The notes under the pieces were generated by a model that had not been told where the DNA came from, searched no databases, and saw nothing but the letters and a program-made list of their open reading frames with translations. This document shows positions 5,878-12,650 of a stretch of 15,243 nt of DNA, piece after piece. Both the position numbers and the translations under genes were made by a program. This DNA comes from Actinomycetes bacterium (GTDB lineage Bacteria; Actinomycetota; CALGFH01), in contig JASLIH010000093.1 of assembly GCA_030152105.1 (NCBI GenBank), forward strand, positions 1-15,243, given 5' to 3'. Numbering within the stretch: the first letter of the stretch is position 1; each line of letters starts with the position of its first letter.

Positions 5878-7698
5878 CTAGTCGGGGTGGGCGTCGCGGA
5901 TCGCGAGGGCGGCCTGGATGAGTGCGGCGTGGGTGAGAGCCTGGGGGTAGTTGCCGAGGTAGCCGTGGTTCCTGGGGTCGATCTCCTCGGGCAGGAGGCC
6001 GAGCGGGTTGACGAGCTCCAGCAGCTCGGCGAACAGCTGGGCCGCCTCGTCGACCCGCCCGGTGCTGGCGAGGGCTTGGACCAGCCAGAACGAGCAGGGT
6101 AGGAAGGCTCCTTCGGTGCCGGGCAGGCCGTCCCGACCGGGCGGGTAGCGGTACAGCAGGGGGCCGCCGGCGCTGAGCTTGCGGCGCACGGCCTCGATGG
6201 TGCCCCGGACCCGCGGCGAGTCGCGCGGTTCCAGGCCCAGGAGGGGAAGGACGAGCACGGCGGCGTCGAGGTCGTTCGAACCGTAGCTGCGCGTGTAGCT
6301 GCCGAGCTCGGGGTTGAAGCCAGCGGCGATGACGTCGGCGGCGACGGCGTTGCGCTCGGCTTGCCATCGTGCGACCTGGGAGTCCGGGGTGCGGCGGGTG
6401 GAGGCGATGCGCAGGGCACGGTCCAGGGCGAGCCAGGCCATGAGCTTGGAGTGCACGTGGTGGGCGCCATCGCCACGGACCTCCCAGATCCCGGCGTCGG
6501 GTTCGCGCCACCGTGCCGCGACTTCGTCGGCGAAGCCCCGCATGGCCCGCCAGGTCTCGGGGTCGAGCCGGTGGCCGGCACGGGTGAGGAGCCAGGCGGC
6601 GTCGAGCACCCAGCCGTAACCGTCGAGCTGGTGCTGGTTGGCGGCACCGTTGCCGACGCGGACCGGGCGGCTGTGGGCGTAGCCGGGCCAGCCGTCGAGC
6701 TCCCGTTCCGCCGTCGGGTGGCGGCCGTGGAGGGTGAGCAGGACAGGGAGGCGAGGCCGGTCCAGGCGGCTGGCGTGGAGGAGCCAGGCGTGGAAGTGGC
6801 GGGCTTCGTCGTGCTTGCCGACGCCGAGGAAGGCGCCGATGCCGATGCTGGCGTCGCGGGGCCAGGCGTAGCGGTAGTCCCAGTTGCGGGTTCCGCCGGG
6901 GTCTTCCGGGAGCGAGGTTGTCGGTGCCGCGACCGGCGCGCCCGACGGGGAGTAGGTCAACAGCCGCAGGGTGAGCAGGCTGCGGGCCACCGCGTCGCGG
7001 TGCGGGAGGTCGTTGTCGATGTCGGCACACCAGGTGCGCCAGCCGTGTTCGTCGGCCTCCAGTGCCGCCCAGGCCGCGTCGGGGTCGACGTAGATCAGCG
7101 GTTCACGGTCGGCGACGCTGAGCGCGAGGGTGACGGGATGACCGGGCGCGACACGCAACCTCACCAGCCCTCCGGCCTTGAGGCGGATCGGTTGCGATGA
7201 GCGCAGCGCGAGCGCGGTGGTCGACCAGCTGCACACGACGACGTCGCCGCGGTGCTCGATGCGCGGCGGCCGGTGTTGTTCGCCGAGGCGGGGATCGAAC
7301 TCGATCACGGCGTCGACCGGGCCGTTGACGGCGGTGAGCCGGCGCACCAGCAGGCTGGACGGCAGCAGCTGGCCGGTGACGTCGGCGATCATCCCCTCGG
7401 TCAGGGTGAGCCGCCCGCTCGGCGTGTTCCAGGCTGTTTCCAGGGTGGCGGTGTGGGGTCGGTAGCGGCGGGCGACGACCGTGGCCGCCCCGGCTGGACC
7501 CATGCGGAAGGTGCCCGCCGCCGGCCCGCCGACCAGGCGGCCGAACACGGGTTGGCCGTCGAAGCGGGGGACGCAGAGCCAGTCGATGGCGCCGTCGGAG
7601 CCGACAAGTGCCGCGGTGCGGGTGTCACCGAGCAGCCCGTAGTCCTCGATGGGCCGGGCCCGCACGACGGCGTCCTGTGTCGGGAGGAGCTGGCGCAT
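5878..7698 (-). CDS. Glycoside hydrolase family 15 (glucoamylase/trehalase type)
   Basis: The protein has 606 residues, the usual size for actinobacterial GH15 enzymes. The N-terminus PIEDYGLLGDTRTAALVGSD then GAIDWLCVPRFD is the standard beta-domain opening. LPEDPGGTRNWDYRYAWPRD (263-282) is the classic substrate-pocket motif of the catalytic (alpha/alpha)6 barrel. The likely general acid is Glu406 in GIWEVRG, followed by HHVHSK; the likely base is Glu571 or Glu572 in LLPEEIDPRNHGYLGNYPQA. The enzyme hydrolyses alpha-glucosidic bonds to release glucose; several actinobacterial relatives are trehalases, but specificity cannot be read here. No signal peptide is seen, so it is probably cytoplasmic. 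ATG 7698 is one base after the upstream stop (TGACATG), so translation is coupled. It is the last gene of the six-gene operon. Confidence 0.92.
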   Translation of the reverse strand: MRQLLPTQDAVVRARPIEDYGLLGDTRTAALVGSDGAIDWLCVPRFDGQPVFGRLVGGPAAGTFRMGPAGAATVVARRYRPHTATLETAWNTPSGRLTLTEGMIADVTGQLLPSSLLVRRLTAVNGPVDAVIEFDPRLGEQHRPPRIEHRGDVVVCSWSTTALALRSSQPIRLKAGGLVRLRVAPGHPVTLALSVADREPLIYVDPDAAWAALEADEHGWRTWCADIDNDLPHRDAVARSLLTLRLLTYSPSGAPVAAPTTSLPEDPGGTRNWDYRYAWPRDASIGIGAFLGVGKHDEARHFHAWLLHASRLDRPRLPVLLTLHGRHPTAERELDGWPGYAHSRPVRVGNGAANQHQLDGYGWVLDAAWLLTRAGHRLDPETWRAMRGFADEVAARWREPDAGIWEVRGDGAHHVHSKLMAWLALDRALRIASTRRTPDSQVARWQAERNAVAADVIAAGFNPELGSYTRSYGSNDLDAAVLVLPLLGLEPRDSPRVRGTIEAVRRKLSAGGPLLYRYPPGRDGLPGTEGAFLPCSFWLVQALASTGRVDEAAQLFAELLELVNPLGLLPEEIDPRNHGYLGNYPQALTHAALIQAALAIRDAHPD

Positions 7699-7699
7699 G

Positions 7700-8176
7700 T
7701 CAGCGGGCCCCGAGCAGCACGCCGAGGGCGACGCCGTAGGTGAGGTGGGCGGCGATGGTGACGACGGGGGTCTGGCCGCCGTAGTTGAGGCCGAGCAGCC
7801 CGGGCGGCTCCAGCACCGCGGTGGATGATCGACCGGCCCGGTGCGACGCCATGCGCGGGTGCACGCCGTCAAGGAGGGGGACGAGCACGGTGAGGGAGAC
7901 CGCGACATGGAGCAGCCCGAGCAGCCCGCCCAGCCACCAGGTGGCCCGGTCCAGCAGCGAGAAGCAGGCGGCATAGCCCAGGGCGAAACCTTGTCCGATC
8001 ACCAGGTGGAGGAAGAACCCGGCGACCCGGGCCCGGTCGGGGTCTTCGGTGACGATGGTGCCGAGCAGCAGGGGCAGGTCGAGTCGGGTCAGCCCGGCCA
8101 GCTGGGCCATGATCATCACCGCGGTCAGGGCGGCGGTGGCGACGAGGCCGAACAGCGCCCAGCCGGCCCAGTCCAT
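7700..8176 (-). CDS. Four-helix membrane protein of unknown function
   Basis: The 158-residue protein has predicted membrane helices at about 5-27, 51-73, 81-102 and 136-156. Conserved-looking loops are RLDLPLLLGTIVTEDPDRAR and PPGLLGLNYGGQTP. I do not recognise a named family. ATG 8176 is one base downstream of the transaldolase stop (TGACATG), and its own stop sits one base before the GH15 start in the same arrangement, so all three are probably translationally coupled. A longer in-frame start at 8299 would run inside the transaldolase gene and is rejected. Its position between two sugar enzymes hints at a membrane role in the same pathway, but nothing in the sequence shows what it moves or binds. 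Confidence 0.8.
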   Translation of the reverse strand: MDWAGWALFGLVATAALTAVMIMAQLAGLTRLDLPLLLGTIVTEDPDRARVAGFFLHLVIGQGFALGYAACFSLLDRATWWLGGLLGLLHVAVSLTVLVPLLDGVHPRMASHRAGRSSTAVLEPPGLLGLNYGGQTPVVTIAAHLTYGVALGVLLGAR

Positions 8177-8177
8177 G

Positions 8178-9284
8178 TCAGCGCGGCGCCAGCTGGCGCG
8201 CCTTGCGCTCGAGGGCCTGGAGCACGTGGGCGAACGACTGGTGGAAGCTGGCCACGCCCTGGTCCTCGAGGGTGCGGCCGACGTCGTCCATGTCCACACC
8301 GACCTCGCCCAGCCTGTCCATCACCGCGCCGGCGTGGTCGACACCGCTGTCGACGGTGCGGGCGAGGGTGCCGTGGTCTTCGAACGCGGCGATGGTCGTC
8401 TCGGGCAGGGTGTTGACCGTGCCGGGCCCGATGAGGCTGTCGACGTACAGGGTGTCGGGGTAGGAGGGGTCCTTGGTCGACGTGGACGCCCACAGCGGTC
8501 GCTGCACCCGCGCGCCCCGGGCCGCCAGCCGCTCCCACCGTTGGTCGCCAAAGCGGTCGCCGAACAGCCGGTAGGCGAGCTTGGCCTGGGCGACCGCGGC
8601 CTGGCCTTTCAGCGCCAGCGCGTCGCTGGTGCCGATGGCGTCCAGGCGACGGTCGACCTCGGTGTCGACCCGGCTGACGAAGAACGACGCCACGCTGTGC
8701 ACCGACGCCAGGTCACCGCCTCCCTCGGCGAGGGCCTCGAGCCCAGCGAGGTAGGCCTCGATCACCTCGGCGTAGCGGGCCAGGGAGAAGATCAGCGTGA
8801 TGTTGATGCTGTGTCCCTCGGCGGTCATCGCCTGGACGGCGGGCACGCCCTCGCCGGTGGCCGGGACCTTCACGAACAGGTTCGGCTGGGCGATCCGCTG
8901 GTGCAGGTGGCGAGCGGCGGCGATGGTGGCGTCGGTGTCCCGGGCCAGTTCGGGTGCCACCTCGATCGACACGAACCCGTCGGTGCCGGCACTGGAGTCG
9001 AAGGTCGGTCGCAGCACGCCGAGTGCGTCGCCGACGTCGTCCACGACCAGGTCCCAGTAGGCGTCCAGCACCCGACGCCCCTTGGCGATGAGCGCCGCGA
9101 ACTGCTCGTCGTAGGCGTCGGAGCCTTCGATGGCCCTGGCGAAGATCGTCGGGTTGGCCGTCACCCCCCGGATCCCGTCAGTCACCAGCCGGCCGAGCGT
9201 GCCGTCGCGGAGATCGTCCCGGGTCAGGTTGTCGAGCCAGGGACTCTGGCCGTAGCGGTCGTGGAGCTGGCGCAGCTTGGTCAT
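8178..9284 (-). CDS. tal: Transaldolase
   Basis: This 368-residue enzyme belongs to the actinobacterial/cyanobacterial-length transaldolases. It moves a three-carbon dihydroxyacetone unit between sedoheptulose 7-phosphate and glyceraldehyde 3-phosphate in the pentose phosphate pathway. Visible motifs are SPWLDNLTRD (14-23), GVTANPTIF (40-48), the Schiff-base lysine Lys139 in NLFVKVPAT, GHSINITLIFS (157-167) and RPLWASTSTKDPSYPDTLYV. ATG 9284 follows a good AAGGAG and overlaps the stop of the reductase gene as ATGA. It lacks the usual transketolase/zwf/gnd neighbours and is instead embedded with folE and a flavoenzyme upstream and GH15 downstream. It may be a second, specialised copy; the rest of the genome is not visible. 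Confidence 0.93.
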   Translation of the reverse strand: MTKLRQLHDRYGQSPWLDNLTRDDLRDGTLGRLVTDGIRGVTANPTIFARAIEGSDAYDEQFAALIAKGRRVLDAYWDLVVDDVGDALGVLRPTFDSSAGTDGFVSIEVAPELARDTDATIAAARHLHQRIAQPNLFVKVPATGEGVPAVQAMTAEGHSINITLIFSLARYAEVIEAYLAGLEALAEGGGDLASVHSVASFFVSRVDTEVDRRLDAIGTSDALALKGQAAVAQAKLAYRLFGDRFGDQRWERLAARGARVQRPLWASTSTKDPSYPDTLYVDSLIGPGTVNTLPETTIAAFEDHGTLARTVDSGVDHAGAVMDRLGEVGVDMDDVGRTLEDQGVASFHQSFAHVLQALERKARQLAPR

Positions 9285-10561
9285 CGGGTGCTCCTTGTCG
9301 CCAGCTGGTCGGGCAGTTGTCCGGCCTCCTCGCCGGTCACCCGGTCCAGGGGGAGATCGGGATCAGCGAGGCGCGCCGGGTCGACCGGCAGCCCGCTGCG
9401 GATGAGGCCCTGGATCGGCTCGGTGGCGTCCCAGACGTTGGCGTTCATGCCGGCGACGACCCGCTGGTCCTTGAGCCAGAAGGCGATGAACGCGCGAGCG
9501 GCCGGGTCGCCCCGGACCACCACCTGGTCCCAGGTGGCCGCGAACCCGGAGTACTCCATGCTGAGCTCGTACTGGTCGGAGTAGAAGTAGGGCAGCCGCG
9601 CATAGGGGGTGGCGATGCCCAGCATGCTCCTGGCCGCGGCCGGGCCCTGGTTGAGGGCGTTCGCCCAGTGCTCGACGTGCAGGTAGCTCTGGTAGCGGGG
9701 GTGCCAGGCGGCGGCGACGTCCCCGGCGGCGTACACCCCGGCCGCTCCGACCGCTTCCAGCTCCTCGTTGACCAGCACGCCGTTCCGTACCGGAAGGGCG
9801 GCCGCCTCGGCCAGCTCGGTCCGCGGGACGGCGCCGGCCCCGATCAGGACCAGGTCACAGTCGATGGTGCGCCCGTCGTCGGTGACGACGGCCTCGACGT
9901 GGCCGTGGCCGCGGATGCCGGCGAGGCGGGTGCCGAGGGCCAGCCGGACGCCGTGGTCGGCGTGCAGGTCGCGGTAGACGGCGGCGATCTCGGGGCCGAG
10001 CACCCGGGTCAGCGGTGCGCTGTCCGGGCCGATCAGGGTGACGTCCCGGCCCAGCTGGCGGATGGAGGCGGCGGCTTCGCTGCCGATCCAGCCGGTCCCG
10101 ACCACCACGACGTGCTCGGCACGGGCGACGGCGGCGGCCAGGGTGTCGGCGTCCGAGCGGCTGCGCAGGTAGTGCACGCCGGCCAGCGCCGCCCCGGGCA
10201 GGCGCAGGCGGCGCGGGGCGGCGCCGGTGGCCAGCAGCAGCCGCCGGTAGCCGATGCGCTCGCCGGAGGCCAGCTCGAGCCGGCGGGCGCTCGGCGTGAT
10301 CGAGCGGACCGGGGTCGAGGGACGGAGCTCGATGTCGTGGGCGGCGTAGAACCCGTTCTGGTGCACATACAGGCTGTCGCGGTCGGTCTCGCCGCGCAGG
10401 TACGCCTTGGACAGCGGCGGACGCTCGTAGGGCCGCTCAGCCTCCTCGCCGAGCAGCAGCAGGCGGCCGCCGAAGCCCTCGGCGCGCAGAGTCTCGGCTG
10501 CCTTGGCGCCGGCCAGCCCGGCGCCGACGATGACGAAGGTGGACGTGGAGGTGGCGGTCAT
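9281..10561 (-). CDS. FAD-dependent pyridine nucleotide oxidoreductase (ferredoxin/rhodocoxin reductase-like)
   Basis: The 426-residue flavoprotein has the FAD dinucleotide motif GAGLAG at 13-18, PYERPPLSKAYLRGE at 44-58, the NAD(P) motif GTGWIGSEAA at 155-164 and the second FAD motif VYAAGDVA at about 276-283. The remainder resembles the Reductase_C domain. Homologues pass electrons from NAD(P)H to [2Fe-2S] ferredoxins. The position after the second Rossmann strand, commonly Glu in NADH-using relatives, reads VTLIGPD, so cofactor preference may differ. ATG 10561 follows AGGAG by five bases and is 28 bases after the folE stop; the end overlaps tal by ATGA. No ferredoxin or P450 gene is nearby, so the electron acceptor is unknown. 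Confidence 0.9.
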   Translation of the reverse strand: MTATSTSTFVIVGAGLAGAKAAETLRAEGFGGRLLLLGEEAERPYERPPLSKAYLRGETDRDSLYVHQNGFYAAHDIELRPSTPVRSITPSARRLELASGERIGYRRLLLATGAAPRRLRLPGAALAGVHYLRSRSDADTLAAAVARAEHVVVVGTGWIGSEAAASIRQLGRDVTLIGPDSAPLTRVLGPEIAAVYRDLHADHGVRLALGTRLAGIRGHGHVEAVVTDDGRTIDCDLVLIGAGAVPRTELAEAAALPVRNGVLVNEELEAVGAAGVYAAGDVAAAWHPRYQSYLHVEHWANALNQGPAAARSMLGIATPYARLPYFYSDQYELSMEYSGFAATWDQVVVRGDPAARAFIAFWLKDQRVVAGMNANVWDATEPIQGLIRSGLPVDPARLADPDLPLDRVTGEEAGQLPDQLATRSTR

Positions 10562-10589
10562 GAGGGCTCCTGGTGGTGGGGCGGGTGGT

Positions 10590-11228
10590 TCAGGTGGCGG
10601 TGCGGGTGAGGGCGAGGAACTCCTGGCGCGAGCGCGGGTCGGAGCGGAGCAGGCCGTGCAGGGCCGAGGTGACGGTGTGGGTGCCGGCCGCGCGCACGCC
10701 GCGCAGCGACATGCACAGGTGCTCGGCCTCCAGCACGACCCCGACGCCCTTGGGGGCCAGCTGGTCCTGGAGCCAGTCGGCGACCTGGGTGGTGAGCCGC
10801 TCCTGGAGCTGCAGGCGCCGGCTGAACAGCTCGACCACCCTGGCCAGCTTCGACAGTCCCAGGATGCGGTCGGCGGGAAGGTAGCCGACATGGGCGACCC
10901 CGGCGAAGGGCAGCAGGTGGTGCTCGCACAGCGACTGGAACGGGATGGCCCTGACCAGGACCAGCTCGTCGTAGCCTTCGTCGTTGGGGAAGGTGGTGGG
11001 GGTGAACGGCGCCGGGGTGAGCAGCTCGGCGTAGGTGGCGGCGACGCGCCGTGGCGTGTCCAGCAGCTGCTCGGAGGCCGGGTCCTGGCCGAGCGCGGCC
11101 AGCAGGTCGGTCACCGCCCGCTCGGCCCGGACCAGGTCGACCCCATGGGCGCGGTCGACGACCTCCAGCGTCGGGCGGCTGCCGAGCGGTGCGGACTCCT
11201 CGGGCAAGGGGTGGGCGGCAGCGGACAC
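10590..11228 (-). CDS. folE: GTP cyclohydrolase I
   Basis: This 212-residue enzyme converts GTP to 7,8-dihydroneopterin triphosphate, the first step of folate and other pterin synthesis. The zinc ligands match the family: Cys101 and His104 in SLCEHHLLPFAG, and Cys172 in EAEHLCMSLRGV. His103 matches the catalytic histidine. EGYDELVLVRAIPF (84-97), GYLPADRILGLSKLARVVELF (115-135) and QLQERLTTQVAD (140-151) are also typical. The start is GTG 11228 with AAAGGA six bases before it; an ATG two bases upstream is out of frame. It is not next to folP, folB or folK as in normal folate clusters, but between a DoxX-like gene and a flavoenzyme. It may therefore serve a separate pterin demand or be a stress-induced paralogue. 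Confidence 0.95.
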   Translation of the reverse strand: MSAAAHPLPEESAPLGSRPTLEVVDRAHGVDLVRAERAVTDLLAALGQDPASEQLLDTPRRVAATYAELLTPAPFTPTTFPNDEGYDELVLVRAIPFQSLCEHHLLPFAGVAHVGYLPADRILGLSKLARVVELFSRRLQLQERLTTQVADWLQDQLAPKGVGVVLEAEHLCMSLRGVRAAGTHTVTSALHGLLRSDPRSRQEFLALTRTAT

Positions 11229-11264
11229 ATCGGGTCCTTTCGCGGAGGCTCTTCGACAGCGCAG

Positions 11265-11308
11265 GCAGAGGAGCGGCGTCGGCCGATTGACAGCGCCGCT
11301 CGCTCTGC
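11265..11308. other. Strong stem-loop between the DoxX-like gene and folE
   Basis: GCAGAGGAGCGGCG (11265-11278) pairs with CGCCGCTCGCTCTGC (11294-11308), with one bulged or mismatched base and a 15-base loop. It sits in the 87-base gap inside the operon. There is no T-run on either strand, so RNA processing, mRNA protection or partial attenuation is more likely than full termination. Confidence 0.5.
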
Positions 11309-11315
11309 GGCGTCG

Positions 11316-11750
11316 TCAGGCGATGGCGGCGTCGGCGTCGCGGGTGGGCTGGAACGCGGTGGCGAGCCGGGCCAGGGCCAGGGCGGCCAGCAGCAGGCCG
11401 AAGTCGCGCAGGGCGACGTCGTAGTAGTCGCCGAGGAGCAGCAGGTTGCCGATGATGCCGGCCAGCCAGGCGGCGACCAGGTAGCCGCCGACCTTGGGCC
11501 GGAAGGCCACGACCAGTCCGGCGACGATCTCGACGACACCGACGGCCATCATCGCGCCGGAGGCGCTGCCGGGAACCAGGCGGTCGATGGCTGGTGCCAG
11601 GTAGGTGGTCCAGTCGGCCAGCAGGTTGGTGAACTTGTCCAGGCCGAACAGGATCGGGGCAACGATGAACCCGACACGCAGGGTCATGTAGGCCTGGTAG
11701 GCGGGGTCGTCGCGGACCGACCTGGTGTGGGAACGGACAGTGGTGGCCAT
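11316..11750 (-). CDS. DoxX-like tetraspan membrane protein
   Basis: The 144-residue protein has four membrane helices at about 22-42, 64-83, 88-106 and 113-133. LRVGFIVAPILFGLDKFTNL, the central MAVGVVEIVAGLVVAFRP and the ending LRDFGLLLAALALARLA fit the DoxX/DoxD-like superfamily. Some DoxX proteins take part in quinone-linked oxidation or, in mycobacteria, in a membrane redox complex with superoxide dismutase and a thiosulfate sulfurtransferase; no activity can be assigned here. ATG 11750 follows a strong GGAGGA. It is the first gene of the operon, behind a near-consensus promoter shared with the divergent cysteine-rich regulator. Confidence 0.82.
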   Translation of the reverse strand: MATTVRSHTRSVRDDPAYQAYMTLRVGFIVAPILFGLDKFTNLLADWTTYLAPAIDRLVPGSASGAMMAVGVVEIVAGLVVAFRPKVGGYLVAAWLAGIIGNLLLLGDYYDVALRDFGLLLAALALARLATAFQPTRDADAAIA

Positions 11751-11773
11751 GGCCTTCCTCCTCTATCGGGAAC

Positions 11774-11829
11774 TTATCTTTGTTATAGACGGCCCTGAGG
11801 CTAGCTGTCAAGAATCTTTTGTTTTAGAA
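11774..11829. promoter_or_regulatory. Divergent promoter with two similar AT-rich repeats
   Basis: For the minus-strand operon, TTGACA (11811-11806) and TATAAC (11787-11782) are spaced by 18 bases, close to the sigma-70-type consensus. For the plus-strand regulator, TAGAAT (11825-11830) ends six bases before its ATG, which predicts a leaderless message. Two similar repeats, ATCTTTGTTATAGA (11776-11789) and ATCTTTTGTTTTAGA (11814-11828), cover both -10 regions and are natural operator candidates. The AT content stands out against the very GC-rich surroundings. Confidence 0.65.
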
Positions 11830-11836
11830 TGGACGT

Positions 11837-12544
11837 ATGAACCCTTCTGACGTCGATCAGCAGCTCACCGGCCTGGCCGGCCTGGGTGACCCAATCCGCC
11901 GCGCCCTCTACCGGCACGTGGCCGACCGCGGCGTCCCTGTCAGCCGCGACGAGGCCGCCCAGACCGCCGGGATCAGCCGGCCCCTGGCCGCCTACCACCT
12001 CGACAAGCTCGTCGACGACGGCCTCCTCGAGGCCCGCTACCACCGCCGCAGCGGCCGCCGCGGGCCCGGCGCCGGCCGCCCGGCCAAGCACTACGTCCGT
12101 GCCGACACTCAGATCGAGCTCAGCCTGCCCGCCCGCGACTACGCCGCCCTGGCCGAGCTCCTCGCCCACGCCGTCGAGGCCGACCACTCCGGGGCCGCCC
12201 AGGCCGCCCTGAACCGCGCCGCCGCCACCCTGGGCGCCGAGCTCGGCACCGAGGCGGCCAGCCACAGCGCGCCCGACGGCCACCCGGACCAGGTCCTTGC
12301 CGCGGTTCGCCAGGCGCTCGCCGCGCGCGGCTACGAGCCCTACGACGACCCCGACGGCACCATCCGGCTCCGCAACTGCCCCTTCGACCGCATCGCCGCC
12401 CAGTACCGTCAGCTGGTCTGCGGAGCCAACCACGCCATGCTCCAGGCCCTCACCGACCAGGTCGACAGCGACCCGCCCACCGTCCGGGCGGTGCTCGACC
12501 CACAGCCCGGGCGCTGCTGCGTCACCTTGACCCGCGACAGCTGA
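11837..12544 (+). CDS. ArsR/SufR-like helix-turn-helix regulator with C-terminal cysteine cluster
   Basis: The 235-residue protein has an N-terminal winged helix: LGDPIRRALYRHVADRG, then the helix-turn-helix VSRDEAAQTAGISRPLAAYH and LDKLVDDGLLEARYHRRSGR (residues 16-74), then GPGAGRPAKHYVR, the wing of this subgroup. The C-terminal domain carries Cys181 in LRNCPFD, Cys195 in LVCGANHAML and Cys227-Cys228 in PGRCCVTL. Spacing is C-X13-C-X31-C-C, similar to SufR-type repressors, where three cysteines hold an Fe-S cluster. A redox- or iron-sensing repressor is therefore likely, by inference. It diverges from the DoxX-folE-tal-GH15 operon, with 86 bases between the start codons, and probably controls it and itself. 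There is no convincing Shine-Dalgarno; the -10 position suggests leaderless translation. Confidence 0.88.
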   Translation: MNPSDVDQQLTGLAGLGDPIRRALYRHVADRGVPVSRDEAAQTAGISRPLAAYHLDKLVDDGLLEARYHRRSGRRGPGAGRPAKHYVRADTQIELSLPARDYAALAELLAHAVEADHSGAAQAALNRAAATLGAELGTEAASHSAPDGHPDQVLAAVRQALAARGYEPYDDPDGTIRLRNCPFDRIAAQYRQLVCGANHAMLQALTDQVDSDPPTVRAVLDPQPGRCCVTLTRDS

Positions 12545-12650
12545 GCGGAGGACTCGGCAGCCGCCGTCGAGGCCGTAACGATGCCGTACTGCTGGACCGG
12601 CCATACTCGGGCTGCACCAGCTCCGACCGCCCGAGGACCAGACGCTGCGG

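Noticed and set aside
7699..7974. N-terminal extension of the GH15 frame by 92 residues
   Set aside because: The added part is Ser/Pro/Arg-rich, overlaps the upstream membrane gene, and the family N-terminus begins right at ATG 7698.
8177..8299. Longer start of the four-helix membrane protein
   Set aside because: It would lie inside the transaldolase coding sequence; ATG 8176 gives a natural TGACATG junction.
10562..10891. Longer start of the FAD reductase frame by 110 residues
   Set aside because: The extension overlaps folE in another frame and precedes the normal FAD-binding N-terminus; ATG 10561 has AGGAG.
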